DNA of 37,863 nucleotides from Seison nebaliae. Its lineage: Eukaryota; Rotifera; Pararotatoria; Seisonacea; Seisonidae. Numbering within the stretch: the stretch's first letter is position 1; the number at the start of each line of letters is the position of its first letter. This document shows, piece after piece, positions 1 to 9,511 of this stretch. The stretch is taken from assembly GCA_023231475.1 (NCBI GenBank), contig JALJEE010002179.1, positions 1 to 37,863 of the forward strand, written 5' to 3'. The notes beneath the pieces are model-generated. The model had not been told where the DNA came from, made no database searches, and saw only the letters and a list, made by a program, of their open reading frames with translations. Both the position numbers and the translations under genes were made by a program.

Positions 1-1
1 C

Positions 2-184
2 GCAACGGAGGATAGGGAGCAAATATCGATGGTTGAACCGAGGAAGATGGTGGAGGATTTATGTGGAATATTCGAGAAAGATCGTAAACCGGTTGATAGT
101 AGACAACATTTTGACGGGTTAATAGATACACCTCTTTCTGTAACATACAAATACACGTTAACATACACCTCTATAATTTCTTGA
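2..184 (+). CDS. Possible 3' end of a gene entering from the left edge
   Basis: One frame is open from base 2 to a TGA at 182-184, giving about 60 residues with a charged composition (it contains MVEDLCGIFEKDRKPVD). Base composition here is richer in G and C than the following 700 bases, which is the main reason to suspect coding sequence. A second frame is also open to about base 120, so the frame choice is uncertain. A GTAACA at about 160 could be a splice donor instead of read-through to the stop. I recognise no family. It could equally be chance in a short edge segment. Confidence 0.3.
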   Translation, partial: ATEDREQISMVEPRKMVEDLCGIFEKDRKPVDSRQHFDGLIDTPLSVTYKYTLTYTSIIS

Positions 185-947
185 CAACCAATCGAAAGTA
201 ATTAACTAGAAGTTGAACTGATATGAGACGAAAGTAGGACCCAGAAATAGGTTGGATGTTGTCATAATTAGAGTGGAATGGAGGTGAGGTTAATGGATGG
301 ATGGATTGGAACGGAAGATATGTAAATAGAAATAAAATATGTACAGTTAGAAAAGAATAATTTAACGATAAAATTCAATTTGTGCGAATTAGTTTATTCG
401 TTAATTGGTGGACCTAGTTTGTGGGTAGTGGTTGCTAAGTAGTAAGAATGTGTGGTGATAGTTTAGGAAACACCTCATGTGAGTAGTGCTGGAACTTGGT
501 AAGTCTTCTACAATGTATTGATAGTATTAATGATGTGTTTATGGTTTTCATTATAGTATCAGTTGCACAGATGGTGATGGTTGAGTGATATTTTTGGTTG
601 GTTCAGTGGTGAAGTCCATTAATAAGTGATTGATAGCCATTGAACTCTAACACCATGAAGGATAGATAACCGAAAGCGATGGTACCTAAAGAAAATGGTA
701 TATGTCTTTTTAGTATTTTTTAGGTATGTAGGGATATTTTTTCTAATTTTAGCATCAAATCCCCTCGGGCTAAAATAAAAAGAAAATAAGATAACCCACT
801 GTAAAGATTATTGCCATAAAAAATATTATTTAATAATATTCGCAGGTTAATTAATACGAACAGTAATCTATAAAAATCAATAATGTTCATAGAATCAAGT
901 ATTTTCGAAATATTCTTTCATTTCAATTTTTCAATTCGTTTACCATT
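185..947. other. Non-coding stretch, GT/GA-rich then AT-rich
   Basis: No frame of convincing length or composition is seen on either strand. Bases 280-310 hold a short GGATGGAT-type simple repeat and 420-720 are rich in GT and GG. From about 780 the sequence becomes strongly AT-rich up to the next start codon. It probably contains the promoter and 5' leader of the gene at 948, but I see no clear core element. Confidence 0.4.
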
Positions 948-1433
948 ATGTTTAATTATCATTTCATTATATTATCCATGGTTTTAATGATCTTACAATA
1001 TTATAACCTGTTAGTAGTAATGGAAACGCGTTCATTAAATAGTGAGGTTCCGAAAGAAAAACAGAAGATCGTGAGAGCAAAGAAGGAAATTAGAAATCTT
1101 ATAAATCAATATTTAAGCTTAATGGTACCTAACACTGCTACCACGTCAAATGACTTGGAATCAGTTGACATCGACGATAACGATAACCATTTAAATATGA
1201 CTGAAGGTATTGCGAAGTTTTCGAAAATATATTCACTCAAAGAACAACATAATTCTGTAAAATCTTCTGAACCTAAACCTGATAATGTAATGTCGCAACT
1301 AGAATCGGTAACACATAAATATGTTAGAAAAGATAAATCCCATTTCAGTTCTAACTCTTATCGATGTCGACAAAACTTTTATTTTATTATTTGGATAACT
1401 TTTGCTATCTTATTGAATGAAGTTTGTAATTAA
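948..1433 (+). CDS. Small secreted or membrane-anchored orphan protein
   Basis: A single ATG-started frame of 161 residues. The N-terminus (MFNYHFIILSMVLMILQYY) is a strong hydrophobic signal or anchor segment. The middle is hydrophilic and rich in K, E, S and N, with one N-glycosylation-type site (NMT). The last 19 residues contain a second hydrophobic run (FYFIIWITFAILL) preceded by small residues (SSNS). Signal peptide, polar body and hydrophobic tail are the arrangement of a GPI-anchored protein, but a two-pass membrane protein is equally possible. The protein family is not recognised. No intron is needed to keep the frame open. Confidence 0.45.
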   Translation: MFNYHFIILSMVLMILQYYNLLVVMETRSLNSEVPKEKQKIVRAKKEIRNLINQYLSLMVPNTATTSNDLESVDIDDNDNHLNMTEGIAKFSKIYSLKEQHNSVKSSEPKPDNVMSQLESVTHKYVRKDKSHFSSNSYRCRQNFYFIIWITFAILLNEVCN

Positions 1434-1781
1434 ATAATTACCTTCACATCGGCAAATTTGGGAAAGTAGGGCAAAGTTTCCTTCTCAGGGATGTCAAATT
1501 GGGAGGAAATGACCAAATATTTTCCCCAAATTACTCCCAATTTAACATCTAAATATCATCACAAAAAGGGAACTTCCGCCGAAAGTTATGTATAAATCGT
1601 AGGCTTTAAATTGTAAAAGGAAATTATATTAATTCTCAATCATAATAAACATATGATGGAAATCGATAATTATTTTGCACCAATTGACAGTGAATATGTT
1701 CGATGTTAATTATAAGAAAAAAAAATTCCTTACGATAAATGAAATAACAATTTTCCCGGAAAAACTGAAGATATTGGGAAA

Positions 1782-2066
1782 ATGTCTTTCTTCACACTTT
1801 CCTCGTGTGGGTTGCCAATTTCTGAATTATTATGTAAATGCATGACAGAATCTCTCGAAAATTTAGAACAGTCATTCGTGGTTAGATGTGTCAGGAATTT
1901 AGATCAGCCGATAGAAAATATGCCGTTGAAAGTGCTGCTTAATCTATTTGTCAATAATGAGAATCTTTCGGTCGAAATCGCACCGGAAATTGCAATTCTA
2001 CAAAATAATGTGTTATTACTTAATCTTAATATTTACCATCAATTTTTACCATGGCAGGAAATTTAA
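1782..2066 (+). CDS. Leucine-rich hypothetical protein, probably one exon of a larger or broken gene
   Basis: An ATG-started frame of 94 residues with many Leu and Asn. The segment LISELL..SLENLEQ..PLKVLLNLF..LLLNLNIY looks faintly like the N-terminal box and first repeat of leucine-rich-repeat proteins of the zyg-11 type, but I cannot confirm this. The stop overlaps, in another frame, the start of a second possible coding piece at 2051. No donor site of the local GTT type joins the two in compatible phase. It may be the first exon of a gene whose downstream part has decayed, or a short independent protein. Confidence 0.35.
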   Translation: MSFFTLSSCGLPISELLCKCMTESLENLEQSFVVRCVRNLDQPIENMPLKVLLNLFVNNENLSVEIAPEIAILQNNVLLLNLNIYHQFLPWQEI

Positions 2067-2377
2067 AATATTTCTATAATCTTCGTAATTTTTGGCAAAA
2101 AAGTTAAAAATAAAACGAATTAGATTATTCCGATCTACTTCATTTCTTAGAAAAACATAAGACAATGTTTGCGAAAACGTATATTTGTGAAGCCGCATTC
2201 TCACAGTAAATGTTAGTAATGAAATATGTAAAAAACAAATATCCAAAGAGATTAACATATGATCATTTACATATTCAGTTAAGAACAAAACTTGACGACG
2301 AACAAGGAACAAAATTTTTCGTTAAAATATTACCTGGTCTATCTAATGGTAGTGCATACTCTAAGATTCTCAACTAA
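2051..2377 (+). pseudogene. Possible remnant: two coding-like pieces in one frame separated by a stop
   Basis: An ATG at 2051 (context ACCATGG) opens 17 codons ending at 2102. A 48-bp segment 2103-2150 (GTTAAA...TTCTTAG) has exactly the shape of the introns in confirmed genes here. The frame then continues at 2151 to a TAA at 2207-2209. The same frame is open beyond that stop, with the piece MKYVKNKYPKRLTYDHLHI and a terminal TAA at 2375-2377. Composition on both sides of the stop looks coding. This could be a pseudogene, a missed splice, or two unrelated short frames. The family is not recognised. Confidence 0.3.
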
Positions 2378-2676
2378 TGGGAAAATAACCTCACTAAATT
2401 TCCTGTATAATAATAATAAAATATATATAATACTAAATAATACAATATCACTGTAATTCGCATTATGTGAATTTAAAAACTGTCAACTAATTTCATAACA
2501 GAGGTTGTCTTATACTTGATATTAATAATATAAAAGTGTTTTAAATGTGGAAAATGGTGAAATGCAGATGGTATGATTAAACATAAATTGAGATAGACTG
2601 AGAGAGAATATATATTTGGAAGTTAAGCTTTTAAAAGAGTTGGAGGTAATTCGAAAATCATATTGGACAAGCGAAT

Positions 2677-4483
2677 ATGATGAATGAAATAATTTGTTAT
2701 TGTGAGAAGCGTGGTTCATTCCGTCCTCCGTTAGAATGGACAAAATTATGTAAAGAATGGATTCTGGTTAGTTAGTTGACCATTTTCATTACCAAATTTC
2801 TTTAGAAAGAAAAAAGCGAAGATGAAGAATTATCAGAAGTAGATATTCACAAAAGAATTTACACCCAATTTCTTCATTCTGATTTCCGTCGAATATCCAG
2901 GAAATTTGGATATGGATGGAATTCGTTTGCGAATACTTTTGCAAAAGAAGTGAACGGAACATTTCATGCGGAAACGGAGAAACAAAATTATGATATAGAT
3001 TTAGAGAGACCACTTCTTCTTCAATTAGACTTTGTGATGCAATTGAAAAAATCGAGATATGAATTGTGGACAGATGAAGAGTTTGATGAGGAAGAGAATG
3101 AAGAAGATCAAATTTCATCAATTTTCCATCTGGATCATGAGAAGAAAGAAAATCGGCAAATAACAAACACTGATAAATTTACTTCGTTCCATCTACGAAT
3201 GACAGATGGAGTGAATATCATAGAAGGAACAAATCGAACGATATTGAAAAATGTTGAATTATATTTACCTGGAATGAAAGTTCAAATTTTTAGATTAATT
3301 AATTTTCAATTTTTCCTTTTCCAAACAGTTCCGTCTTTCGGGAAAGATTAATGTGTCTCTCGGAGTTCTCTTATTAGATGAGAAATGTGAAATTGATATT
3401 TTAGGAGGATTCGTTCCCGAATTACTTGATGATGAATCATCGAAAAAATTTTTATCCGATTCTCTCAATATCTCTCGCCCGAACAATAAATTTAAATTAG
3501 AAGATGAAAAAATTGAGAATTTATTAAAAGAAGAGAAATTTAATGAAGAAATATCGAAGAAAGAAATTGAAGAAAGTGAAGATGATTTTTCGTTTTTAGA
3601 TGATGAAGCAATTGAGGAATGTAACGAATCGGAAGATGTTGATATGAACGAAACGAATTATGTTCCTGTCGATGAACAATCGTTCCATCCCCTCGGTATT
3701 ACCATCAGAAGTAATGAAACTATATCGAGTGATGGTTCTCTCGAAATTGATGAAAGTTTCATAAATGATAAAACGTTCGATGAGAAAGTGAATTTAGGAG
3801 AAATCACTCAATATTATACAAGTGATCTTGATAGTTCAGTTGGAAAAGAATTGAAGAAAAGACTCTCATCAAGTTCAAATGAATCGAAAGAAATTGGGAC
3901 GACTTTGGCCAAAGAAGAAAAATTGAAAAATTTATTAAAAATTCGTCCAATCTCGAACTATTTCAATAAAGTATTTCAATCCAAATCACAACTCTTCTTT
4001 TATGCCATTCATCGATGGATCAATAATTATGAGAAAGAAAATTTTTATGAAAATGAAACACGAATATATTTCCGTTCAGTTATCAGTAACGTATCACGAG
4101 AAAATGATCAACTTAAACTTCGAGTTCTTTCTCATGACGGATTATTAATCGTACAAAGTGAATTGGCATCGGAATTAATTGAACATTTCATGGAAAGATC
4201 GACGAATCAATTGTTGATGCAATCTCCCGATTCCATCAAATCAACTTTTCTTAAAATGAAAAATAAATTAATCAATTTCAATGGAATTGTCAAATATCGA
4301 TTCACATTAGACAGATCACCAATTAATCAATCGATCATGGATGAATTGAAGGATTTATTTTCAAACATCTCAAACACATCAATTGAACGAGAGGAAATTG
4401 AAAAGATTTCCAATTTCACCAGAAAACATTGTCTGGTACGATTAGTGAAAATTGTTGACGAGTTTTCTATTGAAAACAATTAA
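2677..4483 (+). CDS. RMI1: RecQ-mediated genome instability protein 1 homolog (RMI1), 3 exons
   Basis: Exons are 2677-2766, 2806-3279 and 3329-4483, with introns of 39 and 49 bp, both phase 0, giving 572 residues (human RMI1 is about 625). RMI1 is the OB-fold scaffold of the BLM-topoisomerase III alpha-RMI complex, which dissolves double Holliday junctions in the nucleus. Exon 1 encodes the N-terminal helical piece (RPPLEWTKLCKEWIL, matching the family's V-P-x-x-W-L motif). Exon 2 carries the first OB fold through RMTDGVNIIEG and ELYLPGMK. Exon 3 resumes with FRLSGKINVSLGVLLLDE, and the intron removes exactly the residues that would disturb the alignment to the family's GNISFRLGVLLL. An acidic, low-complexity linker follows. 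The last ~190 residues form a second OB-like domain (IYFRSVISNVS..., VLSHDGLLIVQ). AATAAA-type signals follow the stop. Confidence 0.92.
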
Positions 4484-5018
4484 TTTTCAATTCATATTCT
4501 AAGAACAGTTTTTACATTATTTTAAATAAATTTATAATAAAATTCTTTTATTTATACTGATAAGAAATCTATTTATAATAAGAAGTATTAAATGAAGAAA
4601 TGGACCTTGAAGAAATAATTAGAATAGAAATAATTCAAAATGACCTTTTCGAGTTAACACGACCTACATAACATTAGTCATCTAATAGTTACTGATTAAT
4701 CAAAATTATCATTACATTCTACGAACTGAGAAGTTTGATAGAAATGAGAATTTTCCATTTAGAATAATTTCTAATAAAAATGTGTTGAGGTTCGTAATTT
4801 GGTTTCGGTAGAAAACATTATGAAATGTTCATGTCATGAAAGAACAATTTCTTCTGTAAATATTGGAAATTTTTATTCGTTGCTATGTGTACTACATAAC
4901 CTGACGATCGATTACCATGGTACTATAAGGAAACATATAAATATAAAGCAATTCTTCTCATTTAATCAATCGAATTTCTCTCCAATAAGTTTATTTAGAA
5001 ATTTATTATTTTACGAAA
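4484..5018 (+). other. Intergenic, AT-rich
   Basis: Contains the 3' end of the RMI1 transcript (several AATAAA/ATAAAA candidates within 60 bases of the stop) and presumably the promoter of the EF-hand gene. No coding frame convinces me; a frame overlapping 4799-5068 is out of frame with the EF-hand exon and starts without ATG. Confidence 0.4.
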
Positions 5019-5297
5019 ATGTCAGAAAGTGTACTGGAATTAATCAAACGACTCGGCAAACAGTTTAATGCTGCTGATACTGACAATGATATGATGTTAT
5101 CCAAAAGCGAATTACAATCATCATTTGACAATATTCAAAATGTTTAATTTTTAAATATTCTCTTTAATACTAATCCTTCTGTCATTTATTAGGAAATTCC
5201 GGATTGCAATTTAAGTTTTGATGAAGTTTGGAGTAAATGCGATGTGAATGCGGATGGCGAAGTAAGTTTTGGTGAATTCGTTCGAGCTCTACAATAA
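5019..5297 (+). CDS. Small two-EF-hand calcium-binding protein, 2 exons
   Basis: Exon 1 (5019-5141) and exon 2 (5193-5297) are joined across a 51-bp phase-0 intron (GTTTAA...TTATTAG), giving 75 residues. Two canonical 12-residue EF loops are visible, DTDNDMMLSKSE and DVNADGEVSFGE, each with Asp at positions 1 and 5, Asp or Asn at position 3, and Glu at position 12, so both should bind calcium. The protein is one EF-hand pair, half of a calmodulin-type protein, with no signal peptide or membrane segment. It is therefore most likely a cytosolic calcium buffer or sensor. An AATAAA lies at 5375-5380. The exact subfamily cannot be told; a truncated calmodulin or troponin C relative is possible. 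Confidence 0.85.
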
Positions 5298-5564
5298 ACA
5301 CATTTAACGAACTAGAAATACTTTAGTTTCTTTAGAATATTTTTAGAAAATTTCCGAATTTTCAAACTAGTTTCAATAAAATAATTTTTTCTTATTTTAT
5401 TTAAAAGATAAATAAATTCAATCAAAGAAATAAATAAATAAAAGAAAGTTTTTAAAAGAAGAAAATTCCACAATATAACTAAGGAAATTAATTAATAAAT
5501 TAACCACAATGAAGGACAATAAAATGATTAATGACATAAAATCCGTTCTCATAATTTAATCCAA

Positions 5565-6206
5565 TTACAATATATGCACTTTCAAAAAAAAACTACCTCT
5601 CCAGTTGCATATGTTGAACCAAAATCCATAAGTTTGTTGTGGAGAGCACTGTGCAGGTTTATTTCGATCCTTTGTTATAAACTTCGTATTATTACTAAGA
5701 CCTTGTTTCCATCGTGGAAGAATTAGACTATAATCTTGTTGTTCGTTGGAAAATTTCGGCTGAAAGACACTATCCGAAGTCGTATGCAATATATAATCAA
5801 TACGAGAAATACCATGTTCAGATAATTTATACAAGTTCTCGTTACCCAAATAAAAATTATATTCGTCTATGATAAATCCACATTTGAATTCTTGCCATGT
5901 TCTTCCGAAAAAGAATGAATCATCTTTAAACCTACTAAAATGAATTAGCTTCTCATATGTATAGGTTGACATGTCAATTTTTTGACATGGCGCTACTTTC
6001 TTCCTAATAATTAAACTGTCATCATTGTCATGAGAAAGTAGTTTTCTTTGATTGATTCCAAAACATTTGTCATCTAATCCACATTCGGATGCAAGTATAA
6101 CATCCAATTTCTTGTTAGAAGATTCATACGATTTCCTTTCGAATATTTCGTTACCAGCTATGTAAATAATCGAAATGATCATCATAGAGAATGAAAGTGG
6201 AACCAT
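5565..6206 (-). CDS. Short secreted fibrinogen-related protein, copy 1
   Basis: A 213-residue intronless frame from an ATG. Residues 1-18 form a signal peptide. The body is a divergent fibrinogen-like (FReD) fold: FFGRTWQEFKCGF (99-111) matches the family's F-x-R-x-W-x-x-Y-K-x-G-F, YNFYLGNENLYKLSEHG (116-132) matches EFWLGNDxIHxLT, and TKFITKDRNKPAQC...GFWFNIC (174-200) matches the family's calcium and ligand-site loop through the W-W/F-x-x-C segment. The protein stops about 13 residues later, so the usual C-terminal strands (NLNG...M-x-I-R) are mostly absent. FReD proteins (ficolins, tachylectin-5, ixoderins) bind glycans in innate immunity. That role is an inference here, because length and key residues differ. 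It is the most downstream of three tandem copies on the same strand. Confidence 0.72.
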   Translation of the reverse strand: MVPLSFSMMIISIIYIAGNEIFERKSYESSNKKLDVILASECGLDDKCFGINQRKLLSHDNDDSLIIRKKVAPCQKIDMSTYTYEKLIHFSRFKDDSFFFGRTWQEFKCGFIIDEYNFYLGNENLYKLSEHGISRIDYILHTTSDSVFQPKFSNEQQDYSLILPRWKQGLSNNTKFITKDRNKPAQCSPQQTYGFWFNICNWRGSFFLKVHIL

Positions 6207-6937
6207 AGTAAAATTTATGAAGATTTATGAAAAATTAAACGGTCTAAATTATAGAACGGTTAAAATGAATATATCTTAAGAAATATCGATTTTTTGAAAC
6301 GTTTTGTTTTCAACAATATAAAGACGAATGCAAATATCTTGTATTGATCTGTTGAATATAATCTCATTCAGAACTTTCTCATTTACAAGTGATTTGCTTT
6401 TTGCACTATAATTAGCACTATTTATCAAATAATATATTATTCAAAATATCAATAAACAACTACCCTACCCTACCCTTCCCTAAATTTCCTAAAACATAAT
6501 TTTCGCATAATTTTAAAACTAGAAGTTTTGATAAACCAAACTATATATCAGATGACATTTTTTCTAAACGTTAATCCATATTATATATCAGTAGGTATTA
6601 TTATTAATAAATGAAAATTATTATCCTCTGGATTTTTAGTGATGTTTTAAAAAAATGCTGATGAACAAACGAATTTAGAAACATGAATGATTATAGTCAA
6701 ACAACAACAATGAATCAAACGACCAAAATGAAAATTATCCGTTTCGTTTTGGAAATTTCCATCCTAAATTTTCTATGTCGATTCTTTCAATTTATTATTA
6801 TATAAAAAAACGTATGTCAATGTTCCAATTGAATTTGAATGTCGAAGGATCGATTCTCGAGAAAAAATTAAATGTAGAATATGTTAATCTTAAACAGCAA
6901 CAATACTATAAACGGATTATAAAAAATGAGGAAATAA
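6207..6937. other. Intergenic between fibrinogen-related copies
   Basis: AT-rich, no convincing frame. A short CCCTA run, TACCCTACCCTACCC, sits at 6461-6475. Bases 6332-6385 closely resemble 8601-8655 upstream of the pseudogene copy, so the tandem duplication included 5' flanking, possibly promoter, sequence. Confidence 0.5.
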
Positions 6938-7600
6938 TCATCTTATAATTGTGAGACTTATGAAATTAGTTGGATTACAAATCTTGAACCAAAACCCGTA
7001 TCCTCCATTAGGCAAGCATTCTTTGTATTTGTTGTCATATTTCGTCATGAACTTTGTATTATTAAAGGTCATTCGATTATCATCCTCAAAGTCATTCCAT
7101 CCGTAATTATCCATAATAATTAGTTGATAATTTTCTCTTTCACTCAAAATTTTTGGTTTACCCATTTGAAACATGTTACCATTGTACATGACATTCATTT
7201 GACTTATATAATTATTCGAATAGTCGTGCAATAATTCGTTGCCCAAATAATAATTTTGTGAATCCAAATAGAAACCACATTTAAAATCCAACCAACTCTT
7301 CCCGAAAAACACAGTATAATTGTCAAATTTTCCAAAATTTATAAGGTTATATGATTTAAATTGAGAGATATTCCGATAATTACAACCATTTCGTCTTCTT
7401 TCCAAAACTAATTCTTCATCATTTATATCGGAAAGAATTTTTTTAGCATTCAAACCGACGCAGTTATTACTTGACGCGCATTGGGATGCATGAATCACAT
7501 CCAATTTTTTATCATAATTCTTAAATGATGTTCGTTGAAAACGTTCATTACCACATAACGCCGATTCCAAAACGATAAGGAAATATAAAAGTAGTGTCAT
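6938..7600 (-). CDS. Short secreted fibrinogen-related protein, copy 2
   Basis: A 220-residue intronless frame from an ATG, clearly paralogous to the copy at 5565-6206. It has a signal peptide (MTLLLYFLIVLESALC), the shared N-terminal block FQRTSF..KKLDVIHASQC...CVGLNAKKILS, then FFGKSWLDFKCGF, NYYLGNELLHDY and NTKFMTKYDNKYKEC..GGYGFWFKIC. It shares the early C-terminal end of copy 1, ending 17 residues after the last cysteine. Loop residues differ: KYDNKYKEC here against KDRNKPAQC in copy 1, so ligand or calcium binding may differ. Cysteines at matching positions suggest conserved disulfides. Identity to copy 1 looks moderate by eye, so this duplication is older than the one that produced copy 3. 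Confidence 0.72.
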   Translation of the reverse strand: MTLLLYFLIVLESALCGNERFQRTSFKNYDKKLDVIHASQCASSNNCVGLNAKKILSDINDEELVLERRRNGCNYRNISQFKSYNLINFGKFDNYTVFFGKSWLDFKCGFYLDSQNYYLGNELLHDYSNNYISQMNVMYNGNMFQMGKPKILSERENYQLIIMDNYGWNDFEDDNRMTFNNTKFMTKYDNKYKECLPNGGYGFWFKICNPTNFISLTIIR

Positions 7601-8017
7601 TATTACCTTTTTCTTTTATAATGAAAAATTAGATTTAATGTAATTACAATGTAGGAAATTCACGACTAAATTCATTTGACGATAAATCTTTCCTAATGAA
7701 AACTTTCAAGAAAACTTCATCTATTGATGTTAAATAGTTAAACAAATAAGATTTATTAATAACTTATTCCCTTTCTTTTAATTTTTATTGATAATACTAA
7801 CTTATTCTAGACAAATAAGTTTTTATTTGATATTTTAATGAATATAATTCAATGTATATTGATAATTTGCAAATAACTGGTATACAAAGTGCTTTAGAGT
7901 GAGATTGGGAAAAAAGTAGAAAACTCTAAATTTGTTAAATTGTACAGGAGAAAAAGACTGAAAATCATAATTATATCAAAATTTTAAATGCTTAACTGAT
8001 ATTCATGCTTCATTCCG
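7601..8017. other. Intergenic, AT-rich
   Basis: No coding frame or recognisable element seen. It separates copy 2 from the pseudogene copy and presumably holds the promoter of copy 2. Confidence 0.4.
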
Positions 8018-8581
8018 TTAATTTAAACCCATCCAACCCCGCCACATATTTACCCTGAAATAAAAGTTAAACATCGGATAGCACAATTGAAACCAGAATC
8101 CATAATTTTCCTTCAATGAGCAATTTAACGGTTTATTTCGGTTCTTTGTCATAAACCTCGTATAATTAACCACAATTTTATTTTAGTTTTGGTTTCCTAG
8201 AATGAGTTTATAATCATCTTGTTCGTTCCCAAATTTCGGAAGGTGAAAAGTTATATATGTATTATTAATAATGCTTTCAATGTCACGAATACGTTCTTTA
8301 GATAATTTATGCAAGTTCTCGTTACCCAAATAATAATTATATTGGTCTATTTAAAATCCATATTTGAATTCTTCCCATATTTTACCAAAAAATAATGAAG
8401 AATGGTTAAACTTTGCAAAAGAAATACTGAATCCTGTTATAAAGTTTGACATTTTCATATTTTGACATGTCGATACTTTCTTCCTAAAAATTAAACTGTC
8501 ATCATTGTCATGAGAAAGGAGTTTTTTTTGATTGATACCAATACATTTGTCATAATACATTTCAATATGTTTTCTTTGCAT
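8018..8581 (-). pseudogene. Fibrinogen-related pseudogene, copy 3
   Basis: One uninterrupted reading phase from 8581 down to a TAA at 8018-8020 aligns with copy 1 throughout (DKCIGINQKKLLSHDNDDSL, SLFFGKIWEEFKYGF, YNYYLGNENLHKLS, TRFMTKNRNKPLNCS, YGFWFQLC). It contains two internal stops, at 8351-8353 just after KYGF and at 8183-8185. No frameshift is needed. The signal peptide and about 40 following residues are missing. The 5' flank homologous to that of copy 1 begins only about 20 bases before the first codon, against about 126 in copy 1, so a deletion of the leader region is likely. The cysteine of the WxxFKCGF motif is also changed to Tyr. Confidence 0.82.
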
Positions 8582-8858
8582 TAGTTAATATAACGATTGT
8601 AAATATCTCTTATTGATACGATGAATAAAATCTCATTAAGAACTTCCTGTTTTAGAACCTTTCTCACGATAGTTTCCAATTAGATATTAGATTATTCTTA
8701 ATATCAACAAAAATTCTACAAACTTTCCAAATTTTCCAAAAAAATCAGAATAGTCACATCGATCAAAACAGAAAAATTGTTAGATTGTTAATTTCACTAA
8801 TAGTGAATCACTATAATTACTTCTGACGATAATCTTAAAATTAAATTAATTAAATTAC

Positions 8859-9227
8859 AAAGAAATAGGACTTATCTTACTCGAGTAATAATTTATACAT
8901 TAAGGTTTTTTTCCTTATATAAAGTAATAGGATTTATCTTACTGGGACAAAATTTCCATAAATTTTTATAACTTCTGGATAATGGAATCATTCTTTCTCT
9001 GGACATGATCTTTCCGGATTCTTTTATTCTACAATTTATAATTGTTTGTCCTGTCAACATAAGATAACTCCTATCACATTTTATAGAGAAAATGTCCTGT
9101 AGGTATATATATTATAATGTCTATTTTGTCCTAGTAAAAGATTGTATCATTGTACATTGTATCGGGAAAAGGTCATCTGGATAAAAATTACGAAACTCGA
9201 AACGAGTAAGATTAGTCCAATTTCTTT
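8859..9227. mobile_element. MITE-like element with 25-bp terminal inverted repeats
   Basis: The sequence 8859-8883 (AAAGAAATAGGACTTATCTT then ACTCG) is repeated in inverted orientation at 9203-9227 with 23 of 25 positions matching by hand alignment. A direct partial copy lies at 8921-8944. The 369-bp interval has no coding frame and is AT-rich, as expected for a non-autonomous DNA transposon. I see no certain target-site duplication, so an incidental inverted repeat remains possible. It sits between the fibrinogen-related cluster and the RING gene. Confidence 0.5.
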
Positions 9228-9511
9228 ATAGAGATAAAATGTAAGTTAAGAAGAGAAAAAAATATCAATTTTTGGTAGAAAAGAGAAAGTTCGGATACTA
9301 TCACGATATATCTAACAGATTGTAAAGTAGATATAAACAGTCCATCAATTTTAAATATGTTTAGGTAATAGATTTAATCTAAGATTGAATGGAATACTAA
9401 AAAATCATAATTGTTTATTACTAAAATCAAGTTCTTTTGGATTATTATCGATTTGAATAAAGAATCAGTAAGACTGGTCAATTCTTTTATAATTTGACTT
9501 TTGCTTCTACG

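Noticed and set aside
6461-6480. CCCTA-rich run as an interstitial telomere
   Set aside because: Only three imperfect units, surrounded by single-copy sequence; too short to support a telomere or fusion site.
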